Source of the DNA: Mycolicibacterium goodii
GTDB lineage: Bacteria; Actinomycetota; Actinomycetes; Mycobacteriales; Mycobacteriaceae
Reading direction: 5' to 3'
Assembly: GCF_022370755.2 (NCBI RefSeq)
Contig: NZ_CP092364.2
Coordinates: 5,642,001-5,706,000 of the forward strand
DNA: 64,000 nucleotides
Part shown: positions 1-8,655 of the stretch, piece by piece
Layout: each line of letters opens with the position of its first letter
How positions within the stretch are numbered: the stretch's first letter is position 1
Translations under genes and position numbers: made by a program
Notes under the pieces: generated by a model
The model's database searches: none
Told to the model about the DNA's origin: nothing
The model's input: the letters and a program-made list of their open reading frames with translations, nothing else

Positions 1-1
1 C

Positions 2-247
2 AACTACGGCCTGGTGTACAGCTCGAAGGTGATCTCGGGTCTGGTCGGCGCCGGTATGGGTTCGGTCGTGGTCAGTACGTGGGGCTACGGTACGGCGTTC
101 ATCATCGCCGGCTCGGTGGGCATCGTGTGCGCCTTCCTGACCCTGCTGCTGAAGCAGCCGAAGCTGCCGAAGTCGGAGCGGTTGGCCGCATCGACTCCGT
201 CACGGCACACCAGGCAGGAGAAGGAGGCGTCGCTCGCGGCCGATTAA
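2..247 (+). CDS. OFA-family MFS transporter, C-terminal part (partial at window edge)
   Basis: The reading frame is open from base 2 and ends at TAA 245-247, so only about 81 C-terminal residues are present. They read NYGLVYSSKVISGL followed by a glycine-rich helix, a last hydrophobic helix and a charged tail. This matches the end of oxalate/formate antiporter (OFA) family major facilitator proteins, where an N(Y/F)GL(V/L)Y segment opens the penultimate helix region. A second OFA gene lies at 2215-3558 with fdhD, frc and oxc nearby, which supports a role in carboxylate transport. The family call is inferred from a short fragment, so the substrate is uncertain. Confidence 0.7.
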   Translation, partial: NYGLVYSSKVISGLVGAGMGSVVVSTWGYGTAFIIAGSVGIVCAFLTLLLKQPKLPKSERLAASTPSRHTRQEKEASLAAD

Positions 248-278
248 CCCCGAGGCGCGACGCAAAAAAGTTGAACAC

Positions 279-327
279 GGCCCCGGGCGCGGGTGGGTCC
301 ACCGAGACCACCGCGCCCGGGGTCGTT
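279..327 (+). terminator. Intrinsic terminator after the partial OFA gene
   Basis: A GC-rich inverted repeat (281-296 CCCCGGGCGCGGGTGG, 309-322 CACCGCGCCCGGGG) is followed by a short T-containing stretch. It lies 34 bases after the stop codon of the transporter and before the GntR gene. Confidence 0.6.
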
Positions 328-390
328 TCGTGATGCCCGCCTGCGGTCATACGTCGTTGACGACGCGCGGAAACACGCACCCGACGGTTC

Positions 391-400
391 ATTGCATACC
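391..400. promoter_or_regulatory. Half-site of the TGCATAC palindrome upstream of gntR
   Basis: TTGCATACC at 392-400 matches the left arm of the palindrome found upstream of other genes in this island. No matching right arm follows, so this is at best a half-site. It lies about 50 bases upstream of the gntR start, where autoregulation would be expected. Confidence 0.3.
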
Positions 401-449
401 AAAAACCGGTAAGCTGGGAACAACCTCCAAGGTTAAGGAGCCGCCTGCC

Positions 450-1178
450 ATGTCCCGTCCGTATCCCGCCGGCAAACGCAAGAAGGCGTCGCCGTCCAAC
501 AGGTTGGGGGACGCCGCACCTCGCGTGGTACGCCCCGCTCCGCTGCGTCAAGCCGTGTACGACGCGATCATCGAGATGATCATCCAGGGCACCCTGCAGC
601 GCGGCCAGCACCTGGTCGAGGCCGAGCTGGCCGAGTACCTCGGGGTCAGCCGCCAACCCGTCCGCGAGGCGCTGCAGCGGCTGCAGGCCGACGGCTGGAT
701 CGAGCTGCGCCCCGCGCAGGGCGCCTTCGTCCACGTCCCCTCCGAGGAGGAAGTCGACCAACTGCTCGGCGTACGAACGGTCCTCGAGACCTATTCGGCC
801 GCCCTGGCCGCCGAACGCGCGACCCCCGAGGACGTGAACCGGCTGTGGGAGCTGCAGCAGGACGGCCTCAACGCGCTTGCCGCCAACGACTCCGAAGGTC
901 TGGTCGAGGCCAACGCCGCATTGCACGCCGCGATCACCGAACTCGCAGGCAACCAGGTGCTCGCCGACCACATCAGCCTCGTCGAACGCAAGTGGCGCTG
1001 GTACTACCTGCCGATCGCGCGGCCGCGGGGGCACGACGCGTGGTCCGAACACGCCGACTTGATCAAGGCGATCGCGTCCCACGACGTGGATCAGGCGACC
1101 GACATCATGCGGCGGCACACCGAACGGACGCGGCAGACCTATCACGAAGAGCGGATGGCCAAGGCCACGCAGGCCTGA
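450..1178 (+). CDS. GntR-family transcriptional regulator, FCD (FadR) subfamily
   Basis: This 242-residue DNA-binding regulator has an N-terminal winged helix (LRQAVYDAIIEMIIQGTL, then LAEYLGVSRQPVREALQRL) and an all-helical FCD effector domain. The FCD domain includes a histidine-containing ALHAAITELAGNQ segment typical of metal or carboxylate binding. The start at ATG 450 is chosen because AAGGTTAAGGAG sits about 10 bases upstream; the open frame extends further to 330 but without a ribosome site. Regulators of this subfamily bind TTGTAT/ATACAA-like palindromes. The repeated TGCATAC-N-GTATGCA sites in this island are therefore plausible targets. The effector is unknown, and oxalate, glyoxylate or a CoA ester are guesses from context. 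Confidence 0.85.
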   Translation: MSRPYPAGKRKKASPSNRLGDAAPRVVRPAPLRQAVYDAIIEMIIQGTLQRGQHLVEAELAEYLGVSRQPVREALQRLQADGWIELRPAQGAFVHVPSEEEVDQLLGVRTVLETYSAALAAERATPEDVNRLWELQQDGLNALAANDSEGLVEANAALHAAITELAGNQVLADHISLVERKWRWYYLPIARPRGHDAWSEHADLIKAIASHDVDQATDIMRRHTERTRQTYHEERMAKATQA

Positions 1179-1201
1179 AGCCGCGCAGGCCTGATCGGGG
1201 T

Positions 1202-2044
1202 TCAGACGGTCGCGTAGCGGTCGTCTGAGATCCGCTCGGCACCGGAATAGATGTTCATCGTCTCGCCCCGCAGGAAACCCACCAGGGTCAGACCCATTTC
1301 CCTGGCCAGATCCACCGCGAGTGACGACGGTGCCGAGACGGCGGCCAGTGCCGGGATCCCCGCCATCACTGCCTTCTGCACGAGCTCGAAAGACGCACGC
1401 CCGCTGACCATCAGAACCGCACCGCGCAGCGGGAGCCGGTCGCTGTCGAGCGCCCATCCGATCACCTTGTCGACCGCGTTGTGCCGTCCGACATCCTCAC
1501 GCGCGCACAGCAGTTCCCCTTCGACGTCGAACAGGGCCGCGGCGTGCAACCCGCCGGTGCGGTCGAACACGCGCTGGGCGGCCCGGAGCGTGTCCGGCAT
1601 CGTGACGATCGTGGCTGCGGACAACCGGACCTGGTCGTCGCCGACGGTGAAGGAGCTGACGGTGCGAACGGCCTCAAGGCTGGCCTTGCCGCACACGCCG
1701 CACGAGGACGTCGTGTAGAAGTTGCGTTCCAGCGACGGGTCGGGCGTCGTGACGCCGTCGGCGAGCAGGACGTCGAGGACGTTGTAGGTGTTGGAACCGT
1801 CGCGCGTCGCACCGGCGCAGTACCGGATCGCGACGATGTCGCCGGCCCGCGCCACCACACCCTCGCTGACCAGAAATCCCCGCGCGAGGTCGAAATCGTT
1901 TCCTGGCGTGCGCATCGTGACCGTGAGCGGACGTCCGGCCACACGGATCTCGAGCGGTTCCTCCGCGGCAAGGGTGTCGGGTCGCTCCGTCGCACCGCTC
2001 TCTGCGAGTCGCACCACCCGGTATCTGTTCGTCACGCGGCCCAT
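1202..2044 (-). CDS. fdhD: Formate dehydrogenase accessory sulfurtransferase FdhD
   Basis: FdhD transfers sulphur from a cysteine desulfurase to the molybdenum cofactor, which formate dehydrogenase needs for activity. The 280-residue protein has the family hallmarks: EEPLEIRV near the N-terminus, [13 protein letters not shown], the SSCGVCGK loop with the conserved CxxC pair, [15 protein letters not shown] and a C-terminal [12 protein letters not shown] segment. ATG 2044 is preceded by AAAGGAG. The gene is divergent from the OFA transporter and convergent with gntR. The fds structural genes are on the same strand further right. A candidate operator (2058-2072) abuts its ribosome site. Confidence 0.95.
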   Translation of the reverse strand: MGRVTNRYRVVRLAESGATERPDTLAAEEPLEIRVAGRPLTVTMRTPGNDFDLARGFLVSEGVVARAGDIVAIRYCAGATRDGSNTYNVLDVLLADGVTTPDPSLERNFYTTSSCGVCGKASLEAVRTVSSFTVGDDQVRLSAATIVTMPDTLRAAQRVFDRTGGLHAAALFDVEGELLCAREDVGRHNAVDKVIGWALDSDRLPLRGAVLMVSGRASFELVQKAVMAGIPALAAVSAPSSLAVDLAREMGLTLVGFLRGETMNIYSGAERISDDRYATV

Positions 2045-2057
2045 CAGACACTCCTTT

Positions 2058-2072
2058 TGTATGTTGTATTCA
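2058..2072. promoter_or_regulatory. Palindromic operator candidate upstream of fdhD
   Basis: TGTATGTTGTATTCA is a degenerate copy of the TGCATAC-N-GTATGCA palindrome, with the right arm matching in six of seven positions. It lies 14-28 bases upstream of the fdhD start and next to its Shine-Dalgarno sequence. Confidence 0.45.
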
Positions 2073-2186
2073 CTGTAGCTCGGGCGATCCGTCGGTCGCG
2101 CTCCAGCGAACGGTGCCGAGAGTTGCCTGCCGCCAACAAAAATGAGGCGGCCGTGTAGACAACGTGACGTATGTCACTTAACCTTG

Positions 2187-2201
2187 TGCATACGGTATGC
2201 A
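2187..2201. promoter_or_regulatory. Perfect 15-bp palindromic operator upstream of the OFA transporter
   Basis: TGCATACGGTATGCA is a perfect inverted repeat (two 7-base arms around one G). It lies immediately before the AGGAG ribosome site of the transporter. It is the best copy of the motif shared across the island. Its position fits a repressor that would block initiation or early elongation. Confidence 0.65.
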
Positions 2202-2214
2202 ATTAGGAGCGGTC

Positions 2215-3558
2215 ATGGCAGCCAACAACACCGCGGCACCGGTCGTGGTACGCGACCTCCGAGGTCGCACGTACCGAGTAGGTGAACACCCGCAGGACCT
2301 CATCGGCTGCTCGCGCGCGTGGATGCTCGCGTTCGCCTGGATCGCCATGGCGGGCATCGGGGTACTGCAGTACGGCTACGGAGTGGCCCTCACCGCGCTG
2401 CACGTCACGGAGGGACGAGACCTCACCGGGGCACTGTGGGTGCTGGCGCTGTGGGTGGTGTTCCAGGCCGGCGCCGCCGCACCCACCGCGGTGCTGAGCC
2501 ACCGGTTCGCGCTTCGCCCCTCCCGTGCCGTCCCCGTCGGTGCCGCGCTCTGCGCCGCCGGGCCACTCACCGTCGCCCACACCGACAACATCGTTCTCGC
2601 CATACTCGGCTACTCGGTGCTGTCGGGAACGGGAGCGGGCGTCGTCTACGCGACCTGCACCGCGACCGTTGCCAAGTGGTACCCGGAAAACCGCGCCGCC
2701 CGAATCGGTCTCGTCACCGGCGCGATCGGCTGCGGCGCCGTGCCGTTCATCGCGGCCTTCGCCCTCGCCCTCACCTCCACCACGCGCAGCGGCCTGTTCA
2801 CGGCGGTCGCCGTGATCATTCTCGTCGTCGTTGCCCAGTTCGGGGCCCTGCTCAAAGACCCGCCGGTGGGATGGTGGCCCGCCCACATCGACCCGCGGCA
2901 GTGGGCGATCGACAAGACCCTCAACCGCAGCCTGCGCCGTAACGTCACCGCGATCCGGCAGTTCTCGCCGGGAGAAGCGGCAAGAACGCCCGCGTTCGTG
3001 GTGATGTACCTCATCATGGTCATCGCCGCGGCGGCCGCGCTCCTTGCCGTCGTCTACGTCCCGATAATGGCTGTCTCACAAGGCTTTTCGTTGGCCGTGG
3101 CGGCATTGGCCGTCGGCCTGCTCGCGGTGGTCAACGGGACCGGACGCAGCATGGCCGGGTGGGCCTCCGACCGGCTCGGGCGGCGTCAGGTGCTCAGCGC
3201 GGCGCTGCTGGTCCAGGGCTGTGCCCAACTCGGCCTGGTCTACTCGGCGTCCGCCGAGGTACCTGTCGCGTTCGTCGTCTTCGCGGGCCTCAGCGGGCTG
3301 TCCGGCGGTGCGTTCTATCCGCTGATCGCCAGCCTCGTCGCGGACTACTTCGGTGAGCCCAACGCGGTACGGAACTTCAGCGTGGTCTACAGCGCCAAGC
3401 TGTTCGGCGGTCTGGTCGGCATCGGTGTTCCCGCGATGCTGATCAGCTCGCACCTGCTGAACCCGTTCGTGATCGCAGGCCTGCTCAGTCTCGGTGCTGC
3501 CGCGATGACGCGGATGCTGCACCTTCCCGGTTTCCCGATCGTCGCACTGCCGCGCTGA
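2215..3558 (+). CDS. OFA-family MFS transporter (probable oxalate/formate or related carboxylate carrier)
   Basis: This 447-residue inner-membrane carrier has about twelve hydrophobic helices and a central cytoplasmic loop (about residues 215-260, rich in K/R). OFA-type features include GVLQYGYGVAL in helix 1, GTGAGVVYATCTATVAKWYPENR between helices 4 and 5, and GWASDRLGRRQ in the loop after helix 8. The frame opens at 2197, but ATG 2215 is chosen because AGGAG lies six bases upstream; the earlier codon overlaps the operator. In Oxalobacter the OFA protein OxlT exchanges oxalate for formate. Here it probably feeds frc/oxc, although import driven by protons is equally possible. Confidence 0.88.
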   Translation: MAANNTAAPVVVRDLRGRTYRVGEHPQDLIGCSRAWMLAFAWIAMAGIGVLQYGYGVALTALHVTEGRDLTGALWVLALWVVFQAGAAAPTAVLSHRFALRPSRAVPVGAALCAAGPLTVAHTDNIVLAILGYSVLSGTGAGVVYATCTATVAKWYPENRAARIGLVTGAIGCGAVPFIAAFALALTSTTRSGLFTAVAVIILVVVAQFGALLKDPPVGWWPAHIDPRQWAIDKTLNRSLRRNVTAIRQFSPGEAARTPAFVVMYLIMVIAAAAALLAVVYVPIMAVSQGFSLAVAALAVGLLAVVNGTGRSMAGWASDRLGRRQVLSAALLVQGCAQLGLVYSASAEVPVAFVVFAGLSGLSGGAFYPLIASLVADYFGEPNAVRNFSVVYSAKLFGGLVGIGVPAMLISSHLLNPFVIAGLLSLGAAAMTRMLHLPGFPIVALPR

Positions 3559-3597
3559 TCCCTGTTTCACCAATATCCCTACCTCTCAAGGAGAGAC

Positions 3598-3924
3598 ATG
3601 ACCAGCTTCACCGGAAACCCCGCCGTCGAGAGCCTGCATCGACTGATCGACAGCCTGATGCACCACGTCAGCGCACTGGAGTTGACACACGGCCGCGTCC
3701 CGGCCGTGCACCGGGTCGTCAACGACGTCGAGCGCATCCGCAACGGCATCGAGCGGCTCAAGATCGACCTCGCAGAACTCGCACCGGCCACCACCCGCAC
3801 GTCGCCGGCTCCCGCCGAGAAGATCCAGATCCCGGATTCCGACTACGGCATCGACTTCTGGCGCGACGTCGACCACGAGGGGATCGGCGCGCAGAGCCTC
3901 GCCGGCATCCGTAGGCACGCATAG
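3598..3924 (+). CDS. Small hypothetical protein co-transcribed with the OFA transporter
   Basis: The gene encodes 108 residues and begins 39 bases after the transporter stop, behind an AAGGAGAG ribosome site. The first 60 residues form predicted amphipathic helices (ESLHRLIDSLMHHVSALEL and DVERIRNGIERLKIDLAEL) with coiled-coil character. A proline-rich linker and an acidic tail (DYGIDFWRDVDHEG) follow. There is no signal peptide or membrane helix. I do not recognise the family. Its place in the transporter operon suggests a cytoplasmic accessory or regulatory role in oxalate/formate handling, which is inference only. Confidence 0.75.
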   Translation: MTSFTGNPAVESLHRLIDSLMHHVSALELTHGRVPAVHRVVNDVERIRNGIERLKIDLAELAPATTRTSPAPAEKIQIPDSDYGIDFWRDVDHEGIGAQSLAGIRRHA

Positions 3925-3944
3925 TCGAACTCTGGGTCGACAGA

Positions 3945-3984
3945 ACTTTGGCCTGGGCCCCCTCTCCGGGGCCCAGGCCAAAGT
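3945..3984. terminator. Bidirectional terminator between converging operons
   Basis: A perfect 17-bp inverted repeat (ACTTTGGCCTGGGCCCC at 3945-3961 and its complement at 3968-3984) has a six-base loop. It separates the small hypothetical gene on the plus strand from fdsD on the minus strand. The A/T-rich outer edges on both sides suit termination in both directions. Confidence 0.85.
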
Positions 3985-3993
3985 CGTTCGTGG

Positions 3994-4221
3994 TCAGCGT
4001 AAAAGCGAGGCGGCGGCCATCGCCACAGGCGACAGCCCGCTCGCGTCGGCGTAGATCAGGCTGAACAAGCGGCGCTGCATCCGTGGCTCCCAGAACCTGC
4101 GGACGTGGTCGGCCACGGCTGCGGCCGCCCGGTCCTCGGGCAGGTAGCCGAAGTGCGCGGCGATCTGGTTGATCAGCCTGATCTCGGTGGCTGTCGGATT
4201 GGATGCCTCGTGCACCTGCAT
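3994..4221 (-). CDS. fdsD: Formate dehydrogenase delta subunit FdsD
   Basis: FdsD is the small non-catalytic subunit of soluble NAD-dependent formate dehydrogenases and is thought to help cofactor insertion or maturation. The 75-residue product has the family pattern: IRLINQIAAHFGYLPEDRAAAAVADHVRRFWEPRM, given here as the segment around residues 14-48. ATG 4221 lies one base after the fdsA stop, so translation is likely coupled. It is the last gene of the fdsG-B-A-D operon and ends before the bidirectional terminator. Confidence 0.9.
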   Translation of the reverse strand: MQVHEASNPTATEIRLINQIAAHFGYLPEDRAAAAVADHVRRFWEPRMQRRLFSLIYADASGLSPVAMAAASLLR

Positions 4222-4222
4222 G

Positions 4223-7042
4223 TCACCTCACCAGTTCGGTTTCGGGAAGCTCGGTCATCCTCGCCTCGGCCTGCCTGGCCGTCGGGTGCGCGAGGGCAAC
4301 CTGAACGGCCGTCACCTTGTACTCAGGGCAGTTCGTCGCCCAGTCGGAGTTCTCCGTGGTCACCACGTTCGCGCCGGTGACCGGATAGTGGAACGTGGTG
4401 TACACGACCCCGGTGGGCATCCGGTCGGAGATCTGAGCATGCAGCGTCGTCTCCCCGACACGACTGGCCAGGGTCACCAGATCGCCGTCGGTGATGCCCC
4501 GCACCTCGGCGTCGTGAGGATGGATCTCGAGCACATCCTCGGCGTGCCAGGCGATGTTCGCCGTCCGCCGGGTCTGCGCCCCGACGTTGTACTGGCTCAG
4601 GATTCGTCCGGTGGTGAGGATCAGCGGGAACCGGCGGGTGCTGCGCTCCTCGGTCGGCACGAACGGCGTCGGCACGAACCTGCCGAGCCCCCGGGTGAAC
4701 GAATCGACGTGCATGATCGGCGTGCCCTCGGGCGCGTCCTCGTCACACGGCCACTGAATGCTGCCCAGCTCGTCGAGTTTCTCGAACGAAACGCCGGTGA
4801 ACGTCGGTGTCAGGGCGGCGATCTCGTCCATGATCTGGCTGGGATGGTCGTAGTGCATCGGATAGCCCATCGCTGTGGCGATCTGGCACACGATGTCCCA
4901 TTCGTGCCTGCCACTCTTGGGTTTCATCACCGCACGTACCCGGTTGATCCGGCGCTCGGCGTTGGTGAAGGTGCCGTCCTTCTCCAGGAACGAGGCGCCC
5001 GGCAGGAACACGTGCGCGTACTTCGACGTCTCGTTCAGGAACAGGTCCTGCACCACCACGAGTTCCATCGCCTCCAACGCCGCGAGGACGTGGTTGACGT
5101 TCGGGTCGGACTGGGCGATGTCCTCGCCGTGCACGAACAGGCCACGGAACGTGCCCTCGATCGCGGCGTCGAACATGTTCGGGATGCGCAGCCCCGGCTC
5201 GGCCAGCAGCTCGGTGCCCCAGAGGTTTTCGAACACCTCACGCACCGCGTCGTCGGACACATGCCGGTAGCCCGGCAACTCGTGCGGGAACGACCCCATG
5301 TCGCAGGAGCCCTGGACGTTGTTCTGGCCCCGCAGTGGATTCACACCGACACCGTCGCGGCCGATGTTCCCGCACGCCATTGCCAGGTTCGCCATACCCA
5401 TGACCATGGTCGATCCCTGGCTGTGCTCGGTGACCCCGAGTCCGTAGTAGATGGCGGCATTCGGCGCGAGCGCGTACAACCGGGCCGCGGCGCGCAGTTC
5501 CTCGGCGGGCACGCCCGTGACCGGCTCGACCGCCTCGGGGCTGTTCTCCGGACGCGCGATGAACTCGGCCCAGTCGTCGAAGCCCTCACACCGCTCGGCC
5601 ACGAACGATGCGTCGGCGAGCCCCTCGGTCACCACCACATGCGCCATGGCGTTGACCACCGCGACGTTGGTGCCAGGCCGCAGTTGCAGGTGGTGGTCGG
5701 CCTCGATGTGCGGCGACCGCACGAGGTCGATCCGGCGTGGGTCGACCACGATCAACCGCGCGCCCTGCCGGATCCGTTGCTTCATCCGCGACGCGAACAC
5801 CGGGTGCCCGTCGGTCGGGTTGGCGCCGATGACCATGATGACGTCCGCCTCGGCCACCGACCGGAAGTCCTGCGTGCCTGCCGATTCGCCGAACGTCTGC
5901 TTGAGGCCGTACCCCGTCGGCGAGTGGCACACCCGCGCGCACGTATCGACGTTGTTGTTGCCGAACGCGGCGCGGACCATCTTCTGGACCACGTACACCT
6001 CTTCGTTGGTGCACCGGGACGAGGTGATCGCGCCGATGGCGCCGCGGCCGTGCCGCTGCGCGATCTCCTGCATGCGACGGGCCACCGTGTTGATGGCCTC
6101 GTCCCACTCGACCTCACGCCACGGCTCGGTGATCTTGTCGCGGACCATCGGGCGAAGCACGCGGTCCGGGTGCGTCGCATATCCGAACGCGAAACGGCCC
6201 TTGACGCACGAGTGACCTTCATTGGCACCGCCGGCCTTCTGCGGCACCATGCGGACCAGCTCGTCGCCGCGCAGTTCGGCCTTGAACGAGCAGCCGACAC
6301 CGCAGTACGCGCACGTGGTGGTCACCGAACGTGTGGGGATGCCGAGCTCGACCACCGACCGTTCCTGCAAAGTGGCCGTGGGACAGGCCTGGACGCATGC
6401 ACCGCAGGACACGCACTCGGAGTCCATGAAAAGCTCGCCCGCACCGGGCGATACCTTCGATTCGAAGCCGCGGCCCTCGATGGTCAGCGCGAACGTCCCC
6501 TGGATCTCGCCACACGCCCGCACACACCGCGAGCACGCGATGCACTTGGACGGATCGAAATCGAAGTAGGGATTGCTGCGGTCGGGCTCGGCGTCGAAGT
6601 GGTTTGCGCCCTCGTAGCCGTACCGCACCTGCCGCAGGCCGACCACACCTGCCATGTCCTGCAATTCGCAGTCGCCGTTGGCCGGGCACGTCAGGCAGTC
6701 CAGCGGATGGTCGGAGATGTAGAGCTCCATGACGCTCTCGCGGAGCTTGGCGACCTTGGGGGTCTGGGTGTGCACCACCATGCCCTCGGCCACGGGTGTG
6801 GTGCACGACGCGGGCGTGCCACGGCGGCCGTCGATCTCGACCAGGCACAACCGGCAGGAACCGAACGCGTCGAGCCGATCGGTCGCACACAGCTTGGGCA
6901 CGTCGATACCGGCCTCGGCGGCCGCGCGCATCACCGACGTGCCTTCGGGAACCCGGACTTCGATCCCGTCGACCTCCACGGTCACGGTCGCCGGTCCAGG
7001 CTTGGCGGGTGTCCCGAAATCGGGTTCTGAGAGCAAAGTCAT
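4223..7042 (-). CDS. fdsA: NAD-dependent formate dehydrogenase alpha (catalytic molybdenum) subunit
   Basis: This 939-residue catalytic subunit oxidises formate to CO2 at a bis-MGD molybdenum centre and passes electrons through iron-sulphur clusters to the FdsBG diaphorase. In order it shows a [2Fe-2S] ferredoxin domain (cysteines 52, 63, 66, 80), a NuoG-like His-Cys cluster (HPLDCLTCPANGDC, 112-124) and two [4Fe-4S] motifs (CIACSRCVRAC 167-177; CVSCGACVQAC 210-220). A further cluster motif TTCAYCGVGC (242-251) opens the molybdopterin domain. Cys372-His373 (VCHSPTGYG) match the molybdenum ligand and adjacent histidine of formate dehydrogenases. The C-terminal MopB-binding barrel is present. 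It overlaps fdsB by four bases (ATGA). Confidence 0.96.
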   Translation of the reverse strand: MTLLSEPDFGTPAKPGPATVTVEVDGIEVRVPEGTSVMRAAAEAGIDVPKLCATDRLDAFGSCRLCLVEIDGRRGTPASCTTPVAEGMVVHTQTPKVAKLRESVMELYISDHPLDCLTCPANGDCELQDMAGVVGLRQVRYGYEGANHFDAEPDRSNPYFDFDPSKCIACSRCVRACGEIQGTFALTIEGRGFESKVSPGAGELFMDSECVSCGACVQACPTATLQERSVVELGIPTRSVTTTCAYCGVGCSFKAELRGDELVRMVPQKAGGANEGHSCVKGRFAFGYATHPDRVLRPMVRDKITEPWREVEWDEAINTVARRMQEIAQRHGRGAIGAITSSRCTNEEVYVVQKMVRAAFGNNNVDTCARVCHSPTGYGLKQTFGESAGTQDFRSVAEADVIMVIGANPTDGHPVFASRMKQRIRQGARLIVVDPRRIDLVRSPHIEADHHLQLRPGTNVAVVNAMAHVVVTEGLADASFVAERCEGFDDWAEFIARPENSPEAVEPVTGVPAEELRAAARLYALAPNAAIYYGLGVTEHSQGSTMVMGMANLAMACGNIGRDGVGVNPLRGQNNVQGSCDMGSFPHELPGYRHVSDDAVREVFENLWGTELLAEPGLRIPNMFDAAIEGTFRGLFVHGEDIAQSDPNVNHVLAALEAMELVVVQDLFLNETSKYAHVFLPGASFLEKDGTFTNAERRINRVRAVMKPKSGRHEWDIVCQIATAMGYPMHYDHPSQIMDEIAALTPTFTGVSFEKLDELGSIQWPCDEDAPEGTPIMHVDSFTRGLGRFVPTPFVPTEERSTRRFPLILTTGRILSQYNVGAQTRRTANIAWHAEDVLEIHPHDAEVRGITDGDLVTLASRVGETTLHAQISDRMPTGVVYTTFHYPVTGANVVTTENSDWATNCPEYKVTAVQVALAHPTARQAEARMTELPETELVR

Positions 7043-8655
7043 CGCAGGCCCTCCGTCCTCGCGCCGAGTGGCGCTGTCGTCGCGTCCGCGCTGGGCCTGC
7101 GCGGACCGAAATCGTCGGGGAAATGGGTCAGTGCGCTACGGACAGGCATGGGAGTGAGTCCCCCCATCGCACACAGCGACCCCTCGGTCATCACATCGCA
7201 GAGATCGTCGAGCAACGCGAGGTTCTCCTCGCGGTGATCACCGGCGGTGATCCGGTCGATCACCTCCATACCGCGCACCGAGCCGACGCGACACGGTGTG
7301 CACTTGCCGCACGACTCCGCGGCACAGAACTCCATGGCGAACCGGGCCTGCGCCGCCATGTCGACGGTGTCGTCGAACACCACGATGCCACCGTGCCCGA
7401 CCATGGCGCCGGCTTCCGCGAACGCCTCGTAATCCATTGGGAGATCGAACTTGTCGCTCGGCAGATACGCGCCCAGCGGCCCGCCGACCTGGACCGCACG
7501 CACCGGCCGGCCCGATAGCGTGCCGCCGCCGTAGTCTTCGATCAGCTCATTGAGGGTCACGCCGAAGGCCCGCTCGACGATACCCCCGCGCCGGATGTTC
7601 CCACCGAGCTGGAACAATTGTGTGCCGCGGGAACGTCCCACACCGAAGTCGACATAGGCCTGGGCGCCCTCGGCGAGGATCAGGGGCACGCTCGACAGCG
7701 TCAGGACGTTGTTGACCACGGTCGGCTTGCCGAACAGCCCGTTGATCGCGGGTATCGGCGGCTTCGAGCGGACCATACCGCGCTTGCCCTCAAGGCTTTC
7801 CAGCATCGAGGTTTCCTCACCGCAGATGTAGGCGCCACCGCCGACCCGGACGTGCATGTCGAAACGCAGGCCAGAGCCCAGCACGTCGTCGCCGAGCCAC
7901 CCGCGGCCCCGGGCGATGTCGATCGCAGCACGCATGGTCGCGACCGCGTCGGGATACTCGGACCGGATGTAGATATAGCCCTCGGTGGCACCGACCGCGT
8001 GCGCCGCGATCGTCATACCCTCGATGAGCATGAACGGATCGCCTTCCATCACCATGCGGTCGGCGAACGTCCCACTGTCACCCTCATCGGCGTTGCAGCA
8101 CACGAACTTCAGTGCGTCGGCGCAGTCGAGGACGGTCTTCCACTTGATGCCGGCCGGAAATCCCGCACCGCCGCGTCCACGCAGTCCGGAGTCGGTGACC
8201 TCGGCGACCACCTCGGCCGGCGACATCCGCAGCGCGCGGCGCAGTCCGACGAGCCCGCCGTGGTCGAGATAGTCCTGGGGCGACACCGGGTCGGTGACAC
8301 CGACGCGTGCGAACGTCACACGGTCCTGCGTCGCCATCCAGGGCAGGTCCTCGACGACGCCGACACGCAGGGGATGCTCCGCTCCGTCGAGCAGGCCCGC
8401 GGCGACCAGGCCGTCGACCCGATCTTCAGTGACCGGCCCGTAGCCGACGCGGCCGTCGGGTGTGGCAACCTCGACCAGGGGTTCGAGCCACAGCATGCCG
8501 CGAGACCCGTTGCGGACCAGTGTGATCGGTCGTCCTGCGCGGTCGGCGGCAGCGGCCAGCGCAGCGGCCACCTCGTCGGCACCCACCGATTTCGCCGCGG
8601 AGTCACGTGACACGTACACGGTGACCGGTTCAGGGCTGTTCTTGGGACCGGTCAT
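7039..8655 (-). CDS. fdsB: NAD-dependent formate dehydrogenase beta (FMN/NAD diaphorase) subunit
   Basis: This NuoF-like subunit of 538 residues carries FMN, binds NAD+ and completes electron transfer from formate to NADH. It has an N-terminal thioredoxin-like [2Fe-2S]-type domain, here without an obvious full cysteine set. The glycine-rich FMN/NAD segment is GLRGRGGAGFPAG, followed by CNADEGDSGTFADR and GAYICGEETSMLESLEGKRG. The C-terminal [4Fe-4S] motif is ESCGKCTPCRVGS. The gene overlaps fdsA by four bases and its start overlaps the fdsG stop, so the three subunits are translationally coupled. Confidence 0.95.
   Translation of the reverse strand: MTGPKNSPEPVTVYVSRDSAAKSVGADEVAAALAAAADRAGRPITLVRNGSRGMLWLEPLVEVATPDGRVGYGPVTEDRVDGLVAAGLLDGAEHPLRVGVVEDLPWMATQDRVTFARVGVTDPVSPQDYLDHGGLVGLRRALRMSPAEVVAEVTDSGLRGRGGAGFPAGIKWKTVLDCADALKFVCCNADEGDSGTFADRMVMEGDPFMLIEGMTIAAHAVGATEGYIYIRSEYPDAVATMRAAIDIARGRGWLGDDVLGSGLRFDMHVRVGGGAYICGEETSMLESLEGKRGMVRSKPPIPAINGLFGKPTVVNNVLTLSSVPLILAEGAQAYVDFGVGRSRGTQLFQLGGNIRRGGIVERAFGVTLNELIEDYGGGTLSGRPVRAVQVGGPLGAYLPSDKFDLPMDYEAFAEAGAMVGHGGIVVFDDTVDMAAQARFAMEFCAAESCGKCTPCRVGSVRGMEVIDRITAGDHREENLALLDDLCDVMTEGSLCAMGGLTPMPVRSALTHFPDDFGPRRPSADATTAPLGARTEGLR

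Noticed and set aside
1172..1196. Direct repeat GCAGGCCTGA at the end of gntR
   Set aside because: There are only two short copies in GC-rich sequence, without symmetry or a promoter position, so they are probably chance.
4169..7030. 953-codon open frame on the plus strand opposite fdsA
   Set aside because: It is a shadow of the high-GC codon pattern of fdsA. Its translation is rich in Arg, His and Val with no recognisable domain, and fdsA has complete motifs.
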